From UBA2883 sp964017965 (GTDB taxonomy: Bacteria > Cyanobacteriota > Vampirovibrionia > Gastranaerophilales > Gastranaerophilaceae), in contig CAXHNV010000005.1 in NCBI GenBank assembly GCA_964017965.1, forward strand, positions 59,818 through 123,817: 64,000 bases of DNA, read 5' to 3'. Under the pieces are notes generated by a model. That model was given only the letters and a program-made list of their open reading frames with translations. It did not search any database and had not been told where the DNA came from. The position numbers were made by a program, and so were the translations under genes. The first letter of the stretch is position 1, and each line of letters starts with the position of its first letter. Shown here piece after piece: positions 44,574 to 53,491 of this stretch.

Positions 44574-45719
44574 ATGAAAAAATATATTTTAAGCATACTT
44601 ACACTGGCAATAATTAGCGCACAATCAGCGTTTGCGTACTTTAACGATTTGCCTGCTAACCATTGGGCACACAAAGAAATTACAGCACTCACAGAACAAA
44701 ATATCGTTGTAGGTTATCCCGACGGAAGTTTTAGACCGGACGAAAACGTTACACGTGCAGAGTTTGCAGCTATGGCTATTAAAGCACTCGGACAAGAAAC
44801 TGCAAGCGTTTATCAACCTATTAAGTTTATCGATATAGACAGCTCATATTGGGCTTATGAAGCTATTCAAAAGGCTGTATATTTTGATTTGATTACTAAT
44901 AACAAAGAATCAGAAAACTTTAGACCGGAAGATTCTGTTTCAAGAGCGGAAGCAATAAATATAGCTGTTAATTCCCTAACAACAGAACAAATAAGTTCAC
45001 AAAAAGCTCACGATGTACTTGCTAAAAAATATAAAGACGTAAATGATATACCTGAATGGTTTATGATACCTGCCGGTAAAGCAGAAATCCTTGATATGTT
45101 ATCTGTAAAAGCTGACAGAAAAGGATATGTCGATGCTGACAGACCGGCAACCAGAGCAGAAGTCACAGCGATTTTGTACGACATGATGATTCAAGCGAAG
45201 TTAAATCCTAACGCAAAATTAGCAGAGTTTATGAGAAAGAAAACTGGCGAAGGTTATGTTGTTCAAAACGCTTATATTCAAGGCTCTGTAGGAACGGTTC
45301 CTAAGAACTCTGTTGTACCAATCAAGGTTTCTAACGGGTTCTCTTCTCAAACAGCAAAACGCGGCGAGGAGTTCACAGCAACTGCTGATGAAAACTATAT
45401 TACAAGAGATAAATACATTTTGATGTACAAAGGCACTCAATTCAAAGGCAGCCTTAAAAACGTTAAACAAGGCAAATTATTTATTAGAAACGGTGAATTA
45501 CTGTTAGGTTCTGACACTTTAACAACACCTAACGATCAGAACTTCGCAATTGAGCTTGTAGGTAACGCTACAATGAAGAAAAACAAGTTTATGTGCTGGT
45601 TTAGAAAAATCTTTAAAGGTGAAAAGATTATTCTAAATCCGGGTGATACTGTTTATGTTAAGTTTATGAGAGAGATGAAAACCGATTTGACTAACAGTTG
45701 GATTTACTATCAAGAATAA
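44574..45719 (+). CDS. SLH-domain surface protein
   Basis: A 381-residue exported protein with a signal peptide (about residues 1-21, ending SAFAY). Three SLH domains follow (about 22-75, 82-140 and 155-215; NHWAHKEITAL...GYPDGSFRPDENVTRAEF is the clearest). A C-terminal beta-rich region of about 150 residues ends the protein. In Cyanobacteria-related lineages SLH domains link outer-membrane porins or surface proteins to peptidoglycan. The frame could start at TTG 44562, but the ATG at 44574 with GGAG six bases before it is preferred. A terminator follows. Confidence 0.92.
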   Translation: MKKYILSILTLAIISAQSAFAYFNDLPANHWAHKEITALTEQNIVVGYPDGSFRPDENVTRAEFAAMAIKALGQETASVYQPIKFIDIDSSYWAYEAIQKAVYFDLITNNKESENFRPEDSVSRAEAINIAVNSLTTEQISSQKAHDVLAKKYKDVNDIPEWFMIPAGKAEILDMLSVKADRKGYVDADRPATRAEVTAILYDMMIQAKLNPNAKLAEFMRKKTGEGYVVQNAYIQGSVGTVPKNSVVPIKVSNGFSSQTAKRGEEFTATADENYITRDKYILMYKGTQFKGSLKNVKQGKLFIRNGELLLGSDTLTTPNDQNFAIELVGNATMKKNKFMCWFRKIFKGEKIILNPGDTVYVKFMREMKTDLTNSWIYYQE

Positions 45720-45749
45720 TGTTATTGGATATTTTGAATAAATTAAGCA

Positions 45750-45784
45750 CCCTAATCCGAGTTTTCGGATTAGGGCTCCTTTTA
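45750..45784 (+). terminator. Rho-independent terminator after the SLH gene
   Basis: CCCTAATCCGA (45750-45760) and TCGGATTAGGG (45765-45775) form an 11-bp stem with a four-base loop and a short T-containing tail. It separates the SLH gene from the convergent gene at 45.8 kb. Confidence 0.8.
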
Positions 45785-45819
45785 TCAACGCTATGCAATG
45801 TGCATAAAAATCTAACTTA

Positions 45820-47421
45820 TTAACCGCTAAACGTTTTGAAACTGTTTTCAACGTTTTTACTAACAACTTTCTGACAGGCTTCCATTTCTGTTTGAAGTGC
45901 AGATTGCTCAGTATTTAACTGTTCCAGTTGCAATTGAAGTTTTCTATCCTGTTGTTGAAGGATTTCGGTTTTTGCGTTTATATCAGAAATTTGCTTATCA
46001 TATTGTTCTTGTTGATAGAAATATTTATTCATCGCATCGTTATATGCCATTTCATCACAGATAGTTTCTACAGATAAATCATATACAACTGAATCGTCTT
46101 CAAATTTAACAGTAGAGAATCTGCCTTGACCGTCTGTTTCTAACAATGCGTGCTTAACTTCAGTAACTTTTGTATTGATATAAGTAGCGTTATAGTAAGC
46201 CAGTTTATCTTGCTGGTTATCAATACCGTTATCGGCAGTTGCTGTTTTGCTGTAAGCGCTCTTCAAACTTGCGTCCATATCAGGTGCAGTTGTATAATAT
46301 GTTTTACCACCCATTTTAAACTGATAAATACCGCCTTTATAAGTACCGTTTTCATCAAAACAAGCCTGTAAGTGTTCTGCGTATTTTGTATTTGAAGAAT
46401 CAGCTTTCATATCTTTAAGGATTTGGTTAATTTCGATAGAAATCGTAGGTGATTCATTGAAATCGTCGACAGAAACTTCTGTAAGTTCACAGTTACCGAC
46501 TGCAGAATAGTTACTGAATGTAGGGTCATTCTTAGCAGAATGCATTGTAACAGTTCCGCCAACATTCATAGCAGTAATTTCTGCTGTTGATAGATAGAAA
46601 GTACCGTCAGTATAATACTTGTTGGTATCAGCATTTCTTATGGTAATATCTGAGCCTGAAGATTGCGCTGCCATAAGGTCTTCACCGCAAATAAACTTAG
46701 CAGCTGCTCCGGTACCGTTTTTATAATAAGTTTTAGAGCTGTCATACAGACCGCCATAGTTATCTTTTAGTTCTTTTAATTGAACAGGGTCATCGACATC
46801 AACTTTCGTATATGTAGCACCGCCTTTTGCCCAGGTATCAGCTACATCGTTATGAGTCCAACCTGCACTTGCGTCGTTAGTTGTTCTGCCTGCATACATT
46901 GCATCCAACTGTTCTACAACATCACCGTTTGTATATTGGTCAGACGGTTTAAATGTGTATGTAAGTACTTGACCTTGTTTATCAAGCTCGAAAGCAAATA
47001 CATCACGTTTTGGATCATAGTCTTTTGAAATAACCGTTGCGGTTGTATTTTTGGTCGTAAAGTGGTTTGTTTTAGTTGCTTGAACCTGAGGGTCGCTAAG
47101 GTTCTTTCTTTGACCTTTATATAATTTTTCGTAGTGATAACTTGTTACAACATAGTTATAATCAGGATTAGGGTCAGACAATCTATAATAGTCCTCAAGA
47201 ACGGAAGTATTAACACCGTCGTTCCAGGAGTATTGTAGTTTTGTATAGTTACTACTATCAGGACAGACCGGAACAGACATTGTTAACATCTGGTTAAACA
47301 AATCAGCTGATTGATTTGAAAGAACGAGTCTTTGTTGGTTAATCTGCTGTCCTTCATACTCTACGTTAGTTTTACGTGCAGATAATGCTAAATATCTTGC
47401 TTGTGATGCTGCCATTCCCAT
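45820..47421 (-). CDS. Flagellin-like coiled-coil-ended protein
   Basis: A 533-residue protein without a signal peptide. The first ~50 residues (MGMAASQARYLALSARKTNVEYEGQQ) and the last ~80 (QQQDRKLQLQLEQLNTEQSALQTEM...) are helical and coiled-coil-prone, and the ~380 residues between them are Ser/Thr/Asn/Tyr-rich beta-type. That architecture resembles flagellin and hook-associated proteins. The N-terminal motif is, from memory, frequent in Gastranaerophilales. It lies near the flagellar operon but under its own sigma-70 promoter, with AAGAGGG before the ATG. Function is unproven; a flagellar or pilus-like assembly role is inferred. Confidence 0.8.
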   Translation of the reverse strand: MGMAASQARYLALSARKTNVEYEGQQINQQRLVLSNQSADLFNQMLTMSVPVCPDSSNYTKLQYSWNDGVNTSVLEDYYRLSDPNPDYNYVVTSYHYEKLYKGQRKNLSDPQVQATKTNHFTTKNTTATVISKDYDPKRDVFAFELDKQGQVLTYTFKPSDQYTNGDVVEQLDAMYAGRTTNDASAGWTHNDVADTWAKGGATYTKVDVDDPVQLKELKDNYGGLYDSSKTYYKNGTGAAAKFICGEDLMAAQSSGSDITIRNADTNKYYTDGTFYLSTAEITAMNVGGTVTMHSAKNDPTFSNYSAVGNCELTEVSVDDFNESPTISIEINQILKDMKADSSNTKYAEHLQACFDENGTYKGGIYQFKMGGKTYYTTAPDMDASLKSAYSKTATADNGIDNQQDKLAYYNATYINTKVTEVKHALLETDGQGRFSTVKFEDDSVVYDLSVETICDEMAYNDAMNKYFYQQEQYDKQISDINAKTEILQQQDRKLQLQLEQLNTEQSALQTEMEACQKVVSKNVENSFKTFSG

Positions 47422-47453
47422 GGTTATGCCCTCTTTTTATGTTGTTAATATGG

Positions 47454-47481
47454 TTTATAAGACTTTTTTATACAAAGTCAA
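47454..47481 (-). promoter_or_regulatory. Sigma-70 promoter of the flagellin-like gene
   Basis: On the minus strand TTGACT (47481-47476), 16 bases and TATAAA (47459-47454) precede the ATG at 47421, leaving a leader of about 25 bases with AAGAGGG. Confidence 0.65.
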
Positions 47482-47589
47482 CTTCTACCACCATGATAAC
47501 TATTATCAATAGCGGGTTTCAAGTATAAGGGAATGTATTTTAGACTTTTCTACGAGAAATCTCATACTAAAGTATAAGAAAAACAAAAA

Positions 47590-47671
47590 TGTCGGAGAAG
47601 GGACTTGAACCCTCAAGAATTTCTTCACACGAACCTGAATCGTGCGCGTCTACCAATTCCGCCACTCCGAC
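47590..47671 (-). tRNA. tRNA-Leu (anticodon CAG)
   Basis: An 82-base class II tRNA with the long variable arm expected for leucine. The acceptor stem GTCGGAG/CTCCGAC is perfect and the anticodon loop TTCAGGT gives CAG (codon CTG). CCA is not encoded. It lies 12 bases downstream of the plsY stop, on the same strand. Confidence 0.93.
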
Positions 47672-47683
47672 AAATTTATTTAA

Positions 47684-48295
47684 TTATCTAACCTTGTTTT
47701 CTTCACCTTTAACTAATCTGACAATGTTTTGTCTGTGAAGATAAACAATATAAATAGCTCCCAATGCGCAATAGCCTACATACGCAACCGGTGCGTGTCC
47801 TACATAATACATTATAAACGGTGACAATACAAGCGCTACAATAGAACCTAATGAAACATATTTAGAAAAATATGTAACAATACTCCAAACTAACGCTATA
47901 ATCAATCCAACCTGCCAGTTCAAAGCCAAAATAGTTCCGACACCGGACGCAACTGATTTACCGCCCTTGAACTGTAAAAATACAGGCTTACTATGACCTA
48001 TAATAACAGCAACCGCCGCCAACACAGGAAACAAACCCATACCTGATATATCACCTGCATAAACCTTTGCAAGTATAACAGGTAATGCACCTTTTAAAGC
48101 ATCCAAAAACATTACGATAAAGAACCATTTCTTGCCCAGAACTCTTTTTACATTCGTAGCACCGGTAGAACCTGAACCGATTGTTCTGATATCCTGTCCT
48201 GTCATACCTTTAACTATCAAATACCCTGTAGGTATTGAACCGATTAAATATGATAAAATTATAACTAAACCAACTATTAACAATATTCCTGTCAT
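47684..48295 (-). CDS. plsY: Acyl-phosphate:glycerol-3-phosphate acyltransferase
   Basis: PlsY acylates glycerol-3-phosphate using acyl-phosphate, the first step of phospholipid synthesis. The 203-residue membrane protein has the expected five or so helices. Its motifs are present: SYLIGSIPTGYLIVK, IRTIGSGSTGATNVKRVLG (about residues 36-54), GHSKPVFLQFKGGKSVASGVG (about 99-119) and a late YLRHR-like YIVYLHRQNI. Two plsC-like genes for the next step lie divergently upstream. The ATG has AAAGGGAT before it. Confidence 0.95.
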   Translation of the reverse strand: MTGILLIVGLVIILSYLIGSIPTGYLIVKGMTGQDIRTIGSGSTGATNVKRVLGKKWFFIVMFLDALKGALPVILAKVYAGDISGMGLFPVLAAVAVIIGHSKPVFLQFKGGKSVASGVGTILALNWQVGLIIALVWSIVTYFSKYVSLGSIVALVLSPFIMYYVGHAPVAYVGYCALGAIYIVYLHRQNIVRLVKGEENKVR

Positions 48296-48394
48296 ACAAC
48301 TATCCCTTTCTTATACATATATCATATCAGAAACTTATACTATCTGTAAACTGTTTTTTAGTGTATAATCATTTATAAATAAAGGATTATATTA

Positions 48395-49063
48395 ATGACA
48401 TCAGAACAAAAAAAACAAGAACAAAACCACTCACTGAGAAAACCGGAATTCTACAACAAATGGAGACGATTTTTTCAGTTTATGGTAACCCACGTTGGTT
48501 ATATGGTTAGGTTCAAACTAGTTTACAGACTAAAAGTAGAAGGGTTAGAAAACCTTCCAAAAGACAATGAATACATCTTAGCGGCAAACCACCTTTCAAC
48601 ACTTGACCCGCCGCTTGTATGCGGGATTGCAAACAAAGGTGTTGCATATATGGCAAAAAAAGAGCTTTTTTATAACCCGTTTTTACGTTGGTGGCTAAAC
48701 TGGTTAGGTGCATTTGCAGTTGATAGAGAACATTTAGGAATCTCTACAATTAAAACAGTTATGTCAATAAAACAAACCGGCTGGGTTCTCGGCATATTCC
48801 CGCAAGGTACAAGACAGGAACCCGGTAAAATCACTAACGTAACAAAAGGTTTCGCATCAATTGCCAGAAAAACCAAATGCGGAATCATACCTGTTGGTAT
48901 TACAGGAACTAACGAAGTTAAAAGATTTCCGTTCACTGGCAAAATTATAGTTAAAATCGGTAAACTTATACCATACAGTGATGATGTGGATTCTATGGTT
49001 AAACAATGGGGCGAATCCATTGCTAACCTTACAGGGTTTGAATACGTTCACGAGTGTAAATAA
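48395..49063 (+). CDS. plsC: PlsC-family acyltransferase, paralog 1
   Basis: A 222-residue 1-acyl-glycerol-3-phosphate acyltransferase family protein. The NHxxxxD catalytic motif is intact (NHLSTLDPP, about residues 60-68). The motif usually FPEGTR reads FPQGTRQ (about 132-138), with Glu replaced by Gln. It likely adds the second acyl chain to make phosphatidic acid, with plsY nearby. TATAAT (48364-48369) and AAAGGA precede the ATG. A second, diverged copy follows after 26 bases. Confidence 0.9.
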   Translation: MTSEQKKQEQNHSLRKPEFYNKWRRFFQFMVTHVGYMVRFKLVYRLKVEGLENLPKDNEYILAANHLSTLDPPLVCGIANKGVAYMAKKELFYNPFLRWWLNWLGAFAVDREHLGISTIKTVMSIKQTGWVLGIFPQGTRQEPGKITNVTKGFASIARKTKCGIIPVGITGTNEVKRFPFTGKIIVKIGKLIPYSDDVDSMVKQWGESIANLTGFEYVHECK

Positions 49064-49089
49064 TAGATAAAAACGAAGTTGGAAAAGAT

Positions 49090-49755
49090 ATGGATACAAG
49101 AAATTATAACAGAAGATATGCAAAAGAATACGGCTGGGCTCGTTCATTGTTTTACAAATTGTTTGTAATATTTATTGTAAGACCTGCTGCTATTCTTCAA
49201 TACAATATAAAAATAGAAGGACAAGAAAACCTAAAAAAAGGTACTAAATACCTTTACGCAGGCAACCACACATCATATCTTGACCCGCCGTTTGTTGCGT
49301 TAGCGTCAGGAACACGAGTTGCGTTTATGGCTAAACAAGAGCTCTTTACAGATAAAAACTGGTTATTAAGAAACCTCGTAAAAGCTCTCGGTGCATTTGC
49401 CGTAAATCGTGAAAAACCTGAAATTGCAACATTCAAGACGGTTTTGGATTTAATCAAAACAGATTGGTCTCTGGGAATATTTCCTGAGGGTAAAATCTGT
49501 AAAACAAACTCTATCGAAAATATCCAAAAAGGCTTCACTCTAATCGCAAAAAAAGCAAAAATGGATATTGTACCTGTGGGTATCGCAGGGTTTGATGGTT
49601 ATGCAGGCAAATCACTGTTCAAAAAACACGTTACTTTAAAAGTAGGTAAACCTATTTCTTACGAACTGTCATCAGAAGAAATCATCAAGCAATGGGCTGA
49701 ACAAATTTGTGAATATACAGGTTACGAAAACAAACTTGCTATTGATGCAGAATAG
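49090..49755 (+). CDS. plsC: PlsC-family acyltransferase, paralog 2
   Basis: A 221-residue acyltransferase clearly paralogous to its upstream neighbour. The NHxxxxD motif is intact (NHTSYLDPP), while the second motif reads FPEGKIC, losing Thr and Arg of FPEGTR but keeping Glu. The two copies have thus diverged at different residues and may use different acceptors. GGAAAAG precedes the ATG. The TrmB-type regulator follows after six bases. Confidence 0.9.
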   Translation: MDTRNYNRRYAKEYGWARSLFYKLFVIFIVRPAAILQYNIKIEGQENLKKGTKYLYAGNHTSYLDPPFVALASGTRVAFMAKQELFTDKNWLLRNLVKALGAFAVNREKPEIATFKTVLDLIKTDWSLGIFPEGKICKTNSIENIQKGFTLIAKKAKMDIVPVGIAGFDGYAGKSLFKKHVTLKVGKPISYELSSEEIIKQWAEQICEYTGYENKLAIDAE

Positions 49756-49761
49756 GAATCT

Positions 49762-50580
49762 ATGACAAAGATAATTGATAGTTTAAAAGAAATTGGATTC
49801 AACACCTATGAAGCAAAGGTTTATGTTGCATTGTTAAAGAAACATCCCGCAACAGGTTATGAGGTGAGCAAACTATCGGAAGTTCCGCAGGCAAGAGCCT
49901 ACGACACTCTTAATGCACTTACCCAAAAAGGTATTGTATCTGCAACGGCTGAAAAACCTGTTCGCTATACACCAATAAAACCAAAAGAGCTTACTAAAAG
50001 CTATAAAAAGAAAATAGTGCAAAATATTGATTACCTTGAAAAACACTTACCGGAAGTTAAAGACAGCGGATTTGAACCTATTATGCCTATGACTGACATA
50101 AATGATATTCAATCTAAAATAATTGATATGATAAATTCCGCACAAAAAGAGGTCTATTTAGAGATTTGGGCAAAGGATTTTAAGCTATTTGAAAAAGAAT
50201 TACTTGCAGCATACAACAGAAATGTTGAAATACGTATAGTCAGTTATGAAAACCTTAATAGCAACTTCGGGTTAGTGTATGAACATCCGTTTGCAAAAAA
50301 GATAGAATCAAATTTCAACGGACGATTCATAGCATTAACTGTTGATAATGAGAGTGGATTATACGGCAAAATTGCTGCTTATGATGAAAACGGTGAAAAT
50401 ATTATTTGGACCAAAAACAAAGAAGTAACGTTCCTAATAAAAGAGTTTATAACTCACGATATGATGATGTTAGACATACAATCTAACTTCCCTAAAGAAC
50501 TCATGTATACTTATGGCACAGGTATGAAACGCTTACACGATAAAATTTTAGGCGTTGATAATATATATAAGGTTAAGTAA
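49762..50580 (+). CDS. TrmB-family transcription regulator
   Basis: A 272-residue regulator with an N-terminal winged helix (about residues 1-70; GFNTYEAKVYVALLKKHPATGYEVSKLSEVPQARAYDTL). A helical linker follows, then a C-terminal domain (about 100-265) with IDMINSAQKEVYLEIWAKDFKLF. This is the TrmB form that in archaea senses sugars. Co-orientation with the two plsC genes and six-base spacing suggest one operon, so lipid or carbon control is possible. AGGAAT precedes the ATG. Confidence 0.88.
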   Translation: MTKIIDSLKEIGFNTYEAKVYVALLKKHPATGYEVSKLSEVPQARAYDTLNALTQKGIVSATAEKPVRYTPIKPKELTKSYKKKIVQNIDYLEKHLPEVKDSGFEPIMPMTDINDIQSKIIDMINSAQKEVYLEIWAKDFKLFEKELLAAYNRNVEIRIVSYENLNSNFGLVYEHPFAKKIESNFNGRFIALTVDNESGLYGKIAAYDENGENIIWTKNKEVTFLIKEFITHDMMMLDIQSNFPKELMYTYGTGMKRLHDKILGVDNIYKVK

Positions 50581-50585
50581 ACAAG

Positions 50586-50614
50586 TTGACATAAGGCTTT
50601 AAATATTTTATCCT
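50586..50614 (+). promoter_or_regulatory. Consensus promoter with leaderless geometry
   Basis: TTGACA (50586-50591), exactly 17 bases, TATCCT (50609-50614), then six bases to the ATG at 50621. The -35 box begins six bases after the TrmB gene stop. No Shine-Dalgarno is possible. This is the clearest case for a leaderless mRNA here. Confidence 0.75.
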
Positions 50615-50620
50615 AAATGT

Positions 50621-50923
50621 ATGGAAAATAATTTTACGCAAAGATGGTATGATTTAGAACCGACGTTAAGCTTAGCTGTAGGTATGATGTACAATGCTGA
50701 TGAAAAGTCACAGCACGAGTGTGCAAGATTTATTATTCAACGAGCTAAAGATTTCGGGCTGAATATAGCTCAAAATAAGCTGGAAGAAGCTTTTAATTAT
50801 TTTTGCAAACGTTGGTATGATAAAGACAGAGAGCTGGCTGACGCGTTTCAGTACTTAAAGATTATGCCGTTTGAACTACAAAAAGAAGTTTCATTAGAAA
50901 TTATTGAAAAACTAGAGAAATAA
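50621..50923 (+). CDS. Unknown protein, 100 residues
   Basis: A 100-residue, mostly helical protein without signal peptide or membrane segment, containing repeated KRWYDKD/QRWYDLE-type patches at the start and middle. No family recognised. It has its own consensus promoter with leaderless geometry and is followed after two bases by the Na+/H+ antiporter gene, so the two are probably co-transcribed. Confidence 0.75.
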   Translation: MENNFTQRWYDLEPTLSLAVGMMYNADEKSQHECARFIIQRAKDFGLNIAQNKLEEAFNYFCKRWYDKDRELADAFQYLKIMPFELQKEVSLEIIEKLEK

Positions 50924-50925
50924 TA

Positions 50926-52239
50926 ATGTTAGATTTAATAATAAACCCGGTCATTATCTCTATATCGTGCTTATTTATTTTATGTTTATGCAGAGTTAAT
51001 GTACTGTTATCAATAATAATTTCAACACTTGTGGCAGGGTTGACTTCCGGAATGCATATTACTGAGATAATGAACACGTTTATTTCGGGAATGGGCGGCA
51101 ACTCAGAGACTGCACTAAGCTATATTTTATTGGGAGCGTTTGCTGCAGCGATGAACCATACCGGATTAACAGATATTATTTCTACTAAGATAATTGACTT
51201 TGTTGATAACAGAAAGTTTGTATTGTTTTTGGTACTCATATTGATATCAATGGCTTCACAAAATATAATACCTATCCACATTGCTTTTATACCAATATTG
51301 ATACCGCCATTATTACATACTTTGAACGTAATGAAGATAGATAGACGTGCAATTGCATCAGTATTGGCATTTGGTCTAAAGACACCTTATATTACTATTC
51401 CTGCGGGATTCGGGTTAATTTTTCATAACCTGATTGCAGAGAATATGGTACAAAACGGTATGAATGTTGCAAAAGATGATATCTGGAAATTCACGTGGAT
51501 ACTGGGTGTCGGTATGCTTGTCGGGTTGTTGGTTTCTTTGTTTATTTCATATCGAAAACCAAGAGAGTACAAAGATATCAATGTTGAAAAAGAAACAATA
51601 ACAGATTTAAGGCTGAATTATAAACACTATATAACTATTCTGGCGGCATTGGTAACCTTTACGGTTCAGATAGTTACTCATTCATTACCATTAGGTGCTC
51701 TGTGCGGTTTGGGAATCATTTTTTCATTGGGCGCTGTTAAGCATAGCAAAATGGATAAACTTATGGATGAAGGCATTTATATGATGGGCTATGTTGCGTT
51801 TATTATGCTTGTAGCAGCAGGGTTTGCAACTGTATTAAAAGCAACAGGCGGAATCGATGTTTTTGTAAACTCTATTATATCAATAATGCCTGCAAGCCAA
51901 GTTTCAACGGCATTTATAATGCTTGTTGTAGGTTTAATCATTACAATGGGTATCGGTACATCATTTGGTACTATTCCGATATTGGCGGTTGTATTTGTAC
52001 CGGTGTTTTTAAAAATGGGGTTCAACGTAGCTCAAGCAACCGTTGTTTTAGCTGCTGCTGCAGCATTAGGTGATGCGGGTTCTCCTGCTTCTGACACAAC
52101 ACTGGGGCCAACTGCAGGATTGAATGTCGACGGGCAACATAATCATATCTGGGACACCTGTATACCAACATTTTTGCATTATAATATAGCGTTGATTGTT
52201 TTTGCTATTCTTGGTGTTGTTATATTCAAGATATTATAG
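50926..52239 (+). CDS. Na+/H+ antiporter family (NhaC/YuiF-type) protein
   Basis: A 437-residue inner-membrane protein with about eleven to twelve hydrophobic segments. The conserved late segment GDAGSPASDTTLGPTAGLNVDGQHNHIWD (about residues 384-412) and the mid-protein GTSFGTIPILAVVFVPV are typical of the NhaC/YuiF antiporter family (Na_H_antiporter, PF03553). Some relatives move amino acids or lactate/malate instead, so substrate is not certain. Co-transcribed with the small upstream gene. Its stop overlaps the end of the convergent TolC-family gene by six bases. Confidence 0.88.
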   Translation: MLDLIINPVIISISCLFILCLCRVNVLLSIIISTLVAGLTSGMHITEIMNTFISGMGGNSETALSYILLGAFAAAMNHTGLTDIISTKIIDFVDNRKFVLFLVLILISMASQNIIPIHIAFIPILIPPLLHTLNVMKIDRRAIASVLAFGLKTPYITIPAGFGLIFHNLIAENMVQNGMNVAKDDIWKFTWILGVGMLVGLLVSLFISYRKPREYKDINVEKETITDLRLNYKHYITILAALVTFTVQIVTHSLPLGALCGLGIIFSLGAVKHSKMDKLMDEGIYMMGYVAFIMLVAAGFATVLKATGGIDVFVNSIISIMPASQVSTAFIMLVVGLIITMGIGTSFGTIPILAVVFVPVFLKMGFNVAQATVVLAAAAALGDAGSPASDTTLGPTAGLNVDGQHNHIWDTCIPTFLHYNIALIVFAILGVVIFKIL

Positions 52240-53490
52240 ATTTTCTTCCAAATCTTTACCGAGGTTTCTCAACAAATCAAGATATGCTTTATAGAACAAA
52301 TGGATTGATTCAAAAAACTCAGTCATATACTGTTGCTGTGAATCTTCGATATTCATCAAGTCCATAAGTCTGATTTCGTTCTTTTTATAAGCCTCTGATT
52401 CAAGCGTAAGGAGCCTATCCATATCGTTATAAATCTTTTGCGCGTGCTCCATATTGTTTTTGTGCGCATTAAACTTGTAATAATTATCTTGTATTGTATA
52501 GTTTAAAAGGTCTTCATAAGCAATTTTATTATATTTTAACCTGTCTAAGATAATCTTTGCCTGCTAAATTTCGGGTCTATATGTATAAAAGATAGGGAAA
52601 TCCATGCCTGCTGTCACATAAGCACCGTTATAAGGATCGTGAACAGTCATCTTTTGATAAGCATAACCGCCAGCGAGGTATAAATCAGGTACTCGCTGAC
52701 GTTTTACTAACGTAATATTTTTATCAGCAATCTTGATATCGTTTTGTGAGATTTTAAGCTCGAAATTATTTTTTAGTGCAAAATCGACCAACTTTTCGCA
52801 AGGCGGAAGTTTTATATTCAATATATAAGAGTTATCGCGAAGTGAATCTTCGACTGTGTCATAAGTAATCTCACGCTCGTTTGTATTTAAGACCTTATTG
52901 AAATTACATATTGCTTCGTTCACGTTAGAGCTTAAATAATTCAGGTCAATGAGCTCACGTTCGTGCTTGATTTTTGCACGGAGAACGTTGATTTCATAAC
53001 GCGGCTCTGTTGCTTTTTTGTGTTCTGCAACAGAAAGAATATTCTTATACCAGTACTCTTTACGTTCCATAAGTATATAGTATGATTTAGCACAAAGCAC
53101 TTCAAAATAGGCTTCCATAACATCGATTTTGAGGTTATATTCATACTGTTGAAGTTCGGTTTTAGCCTTTTCATATTCAGCGATAGCAACGCTTTTTCTT
53201 GCTCCGCGTTTCATAATTTCAACGGGGATATTCATTCCGAGCTGACTGTTATTACTTCGTGTAACTCTACCTATCAGGGTATGAGAAAAAAGCTGCGGGT
53301 TTTTAAGACGGTTAGCTATTTTAATATTTTTCTCAGCGATTTCAAGGTCTTTTTTCTTAGCTTGATACATAACATTTTTAGACAATGCTATATTTATCGC
53401 AGTATCCATATCGACCTTAACAATTTCTTCGGCGTGAACACTGTTAATTAAGAAGAATATTCCGACTAATATTAATAATAGCTTTTTCAT
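52234..53490 (-). pseudogene. TolC-family outer-membrane efflux gene with in-frame TAG
   Basis: A TolC-type outer-membrane channel gene broken by one stop. The frame starts at 53490 after AAAAGG, encodes a signal peptide (about residues 1-20) and TolC helices, and stops at TAG 52564-52566, after 308 residues ending TYRPEI. The same frame then stays open through QAKIILDRLKYNKIAYEDLL... to 52234, giving a full 418-codon TolC-length protein apart from that codon. A single change (CAG to TAG) explains it. Read-through, a real null allele, or a sequencing error are the alternatives. The gene follows alaS by one base and is probably part of its operon. Confidence 0.85.
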
Positions 53491-53491
53491 A

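Noticed and set aside
52564..52566. TAG as pyrrolysine or another recoded residue in the TolC gene
   Set aside because: TolC proteins have no requirement for such a residue here, and the context fits a simple Gln-codon mutation. No Pyl genes are visible in the window.
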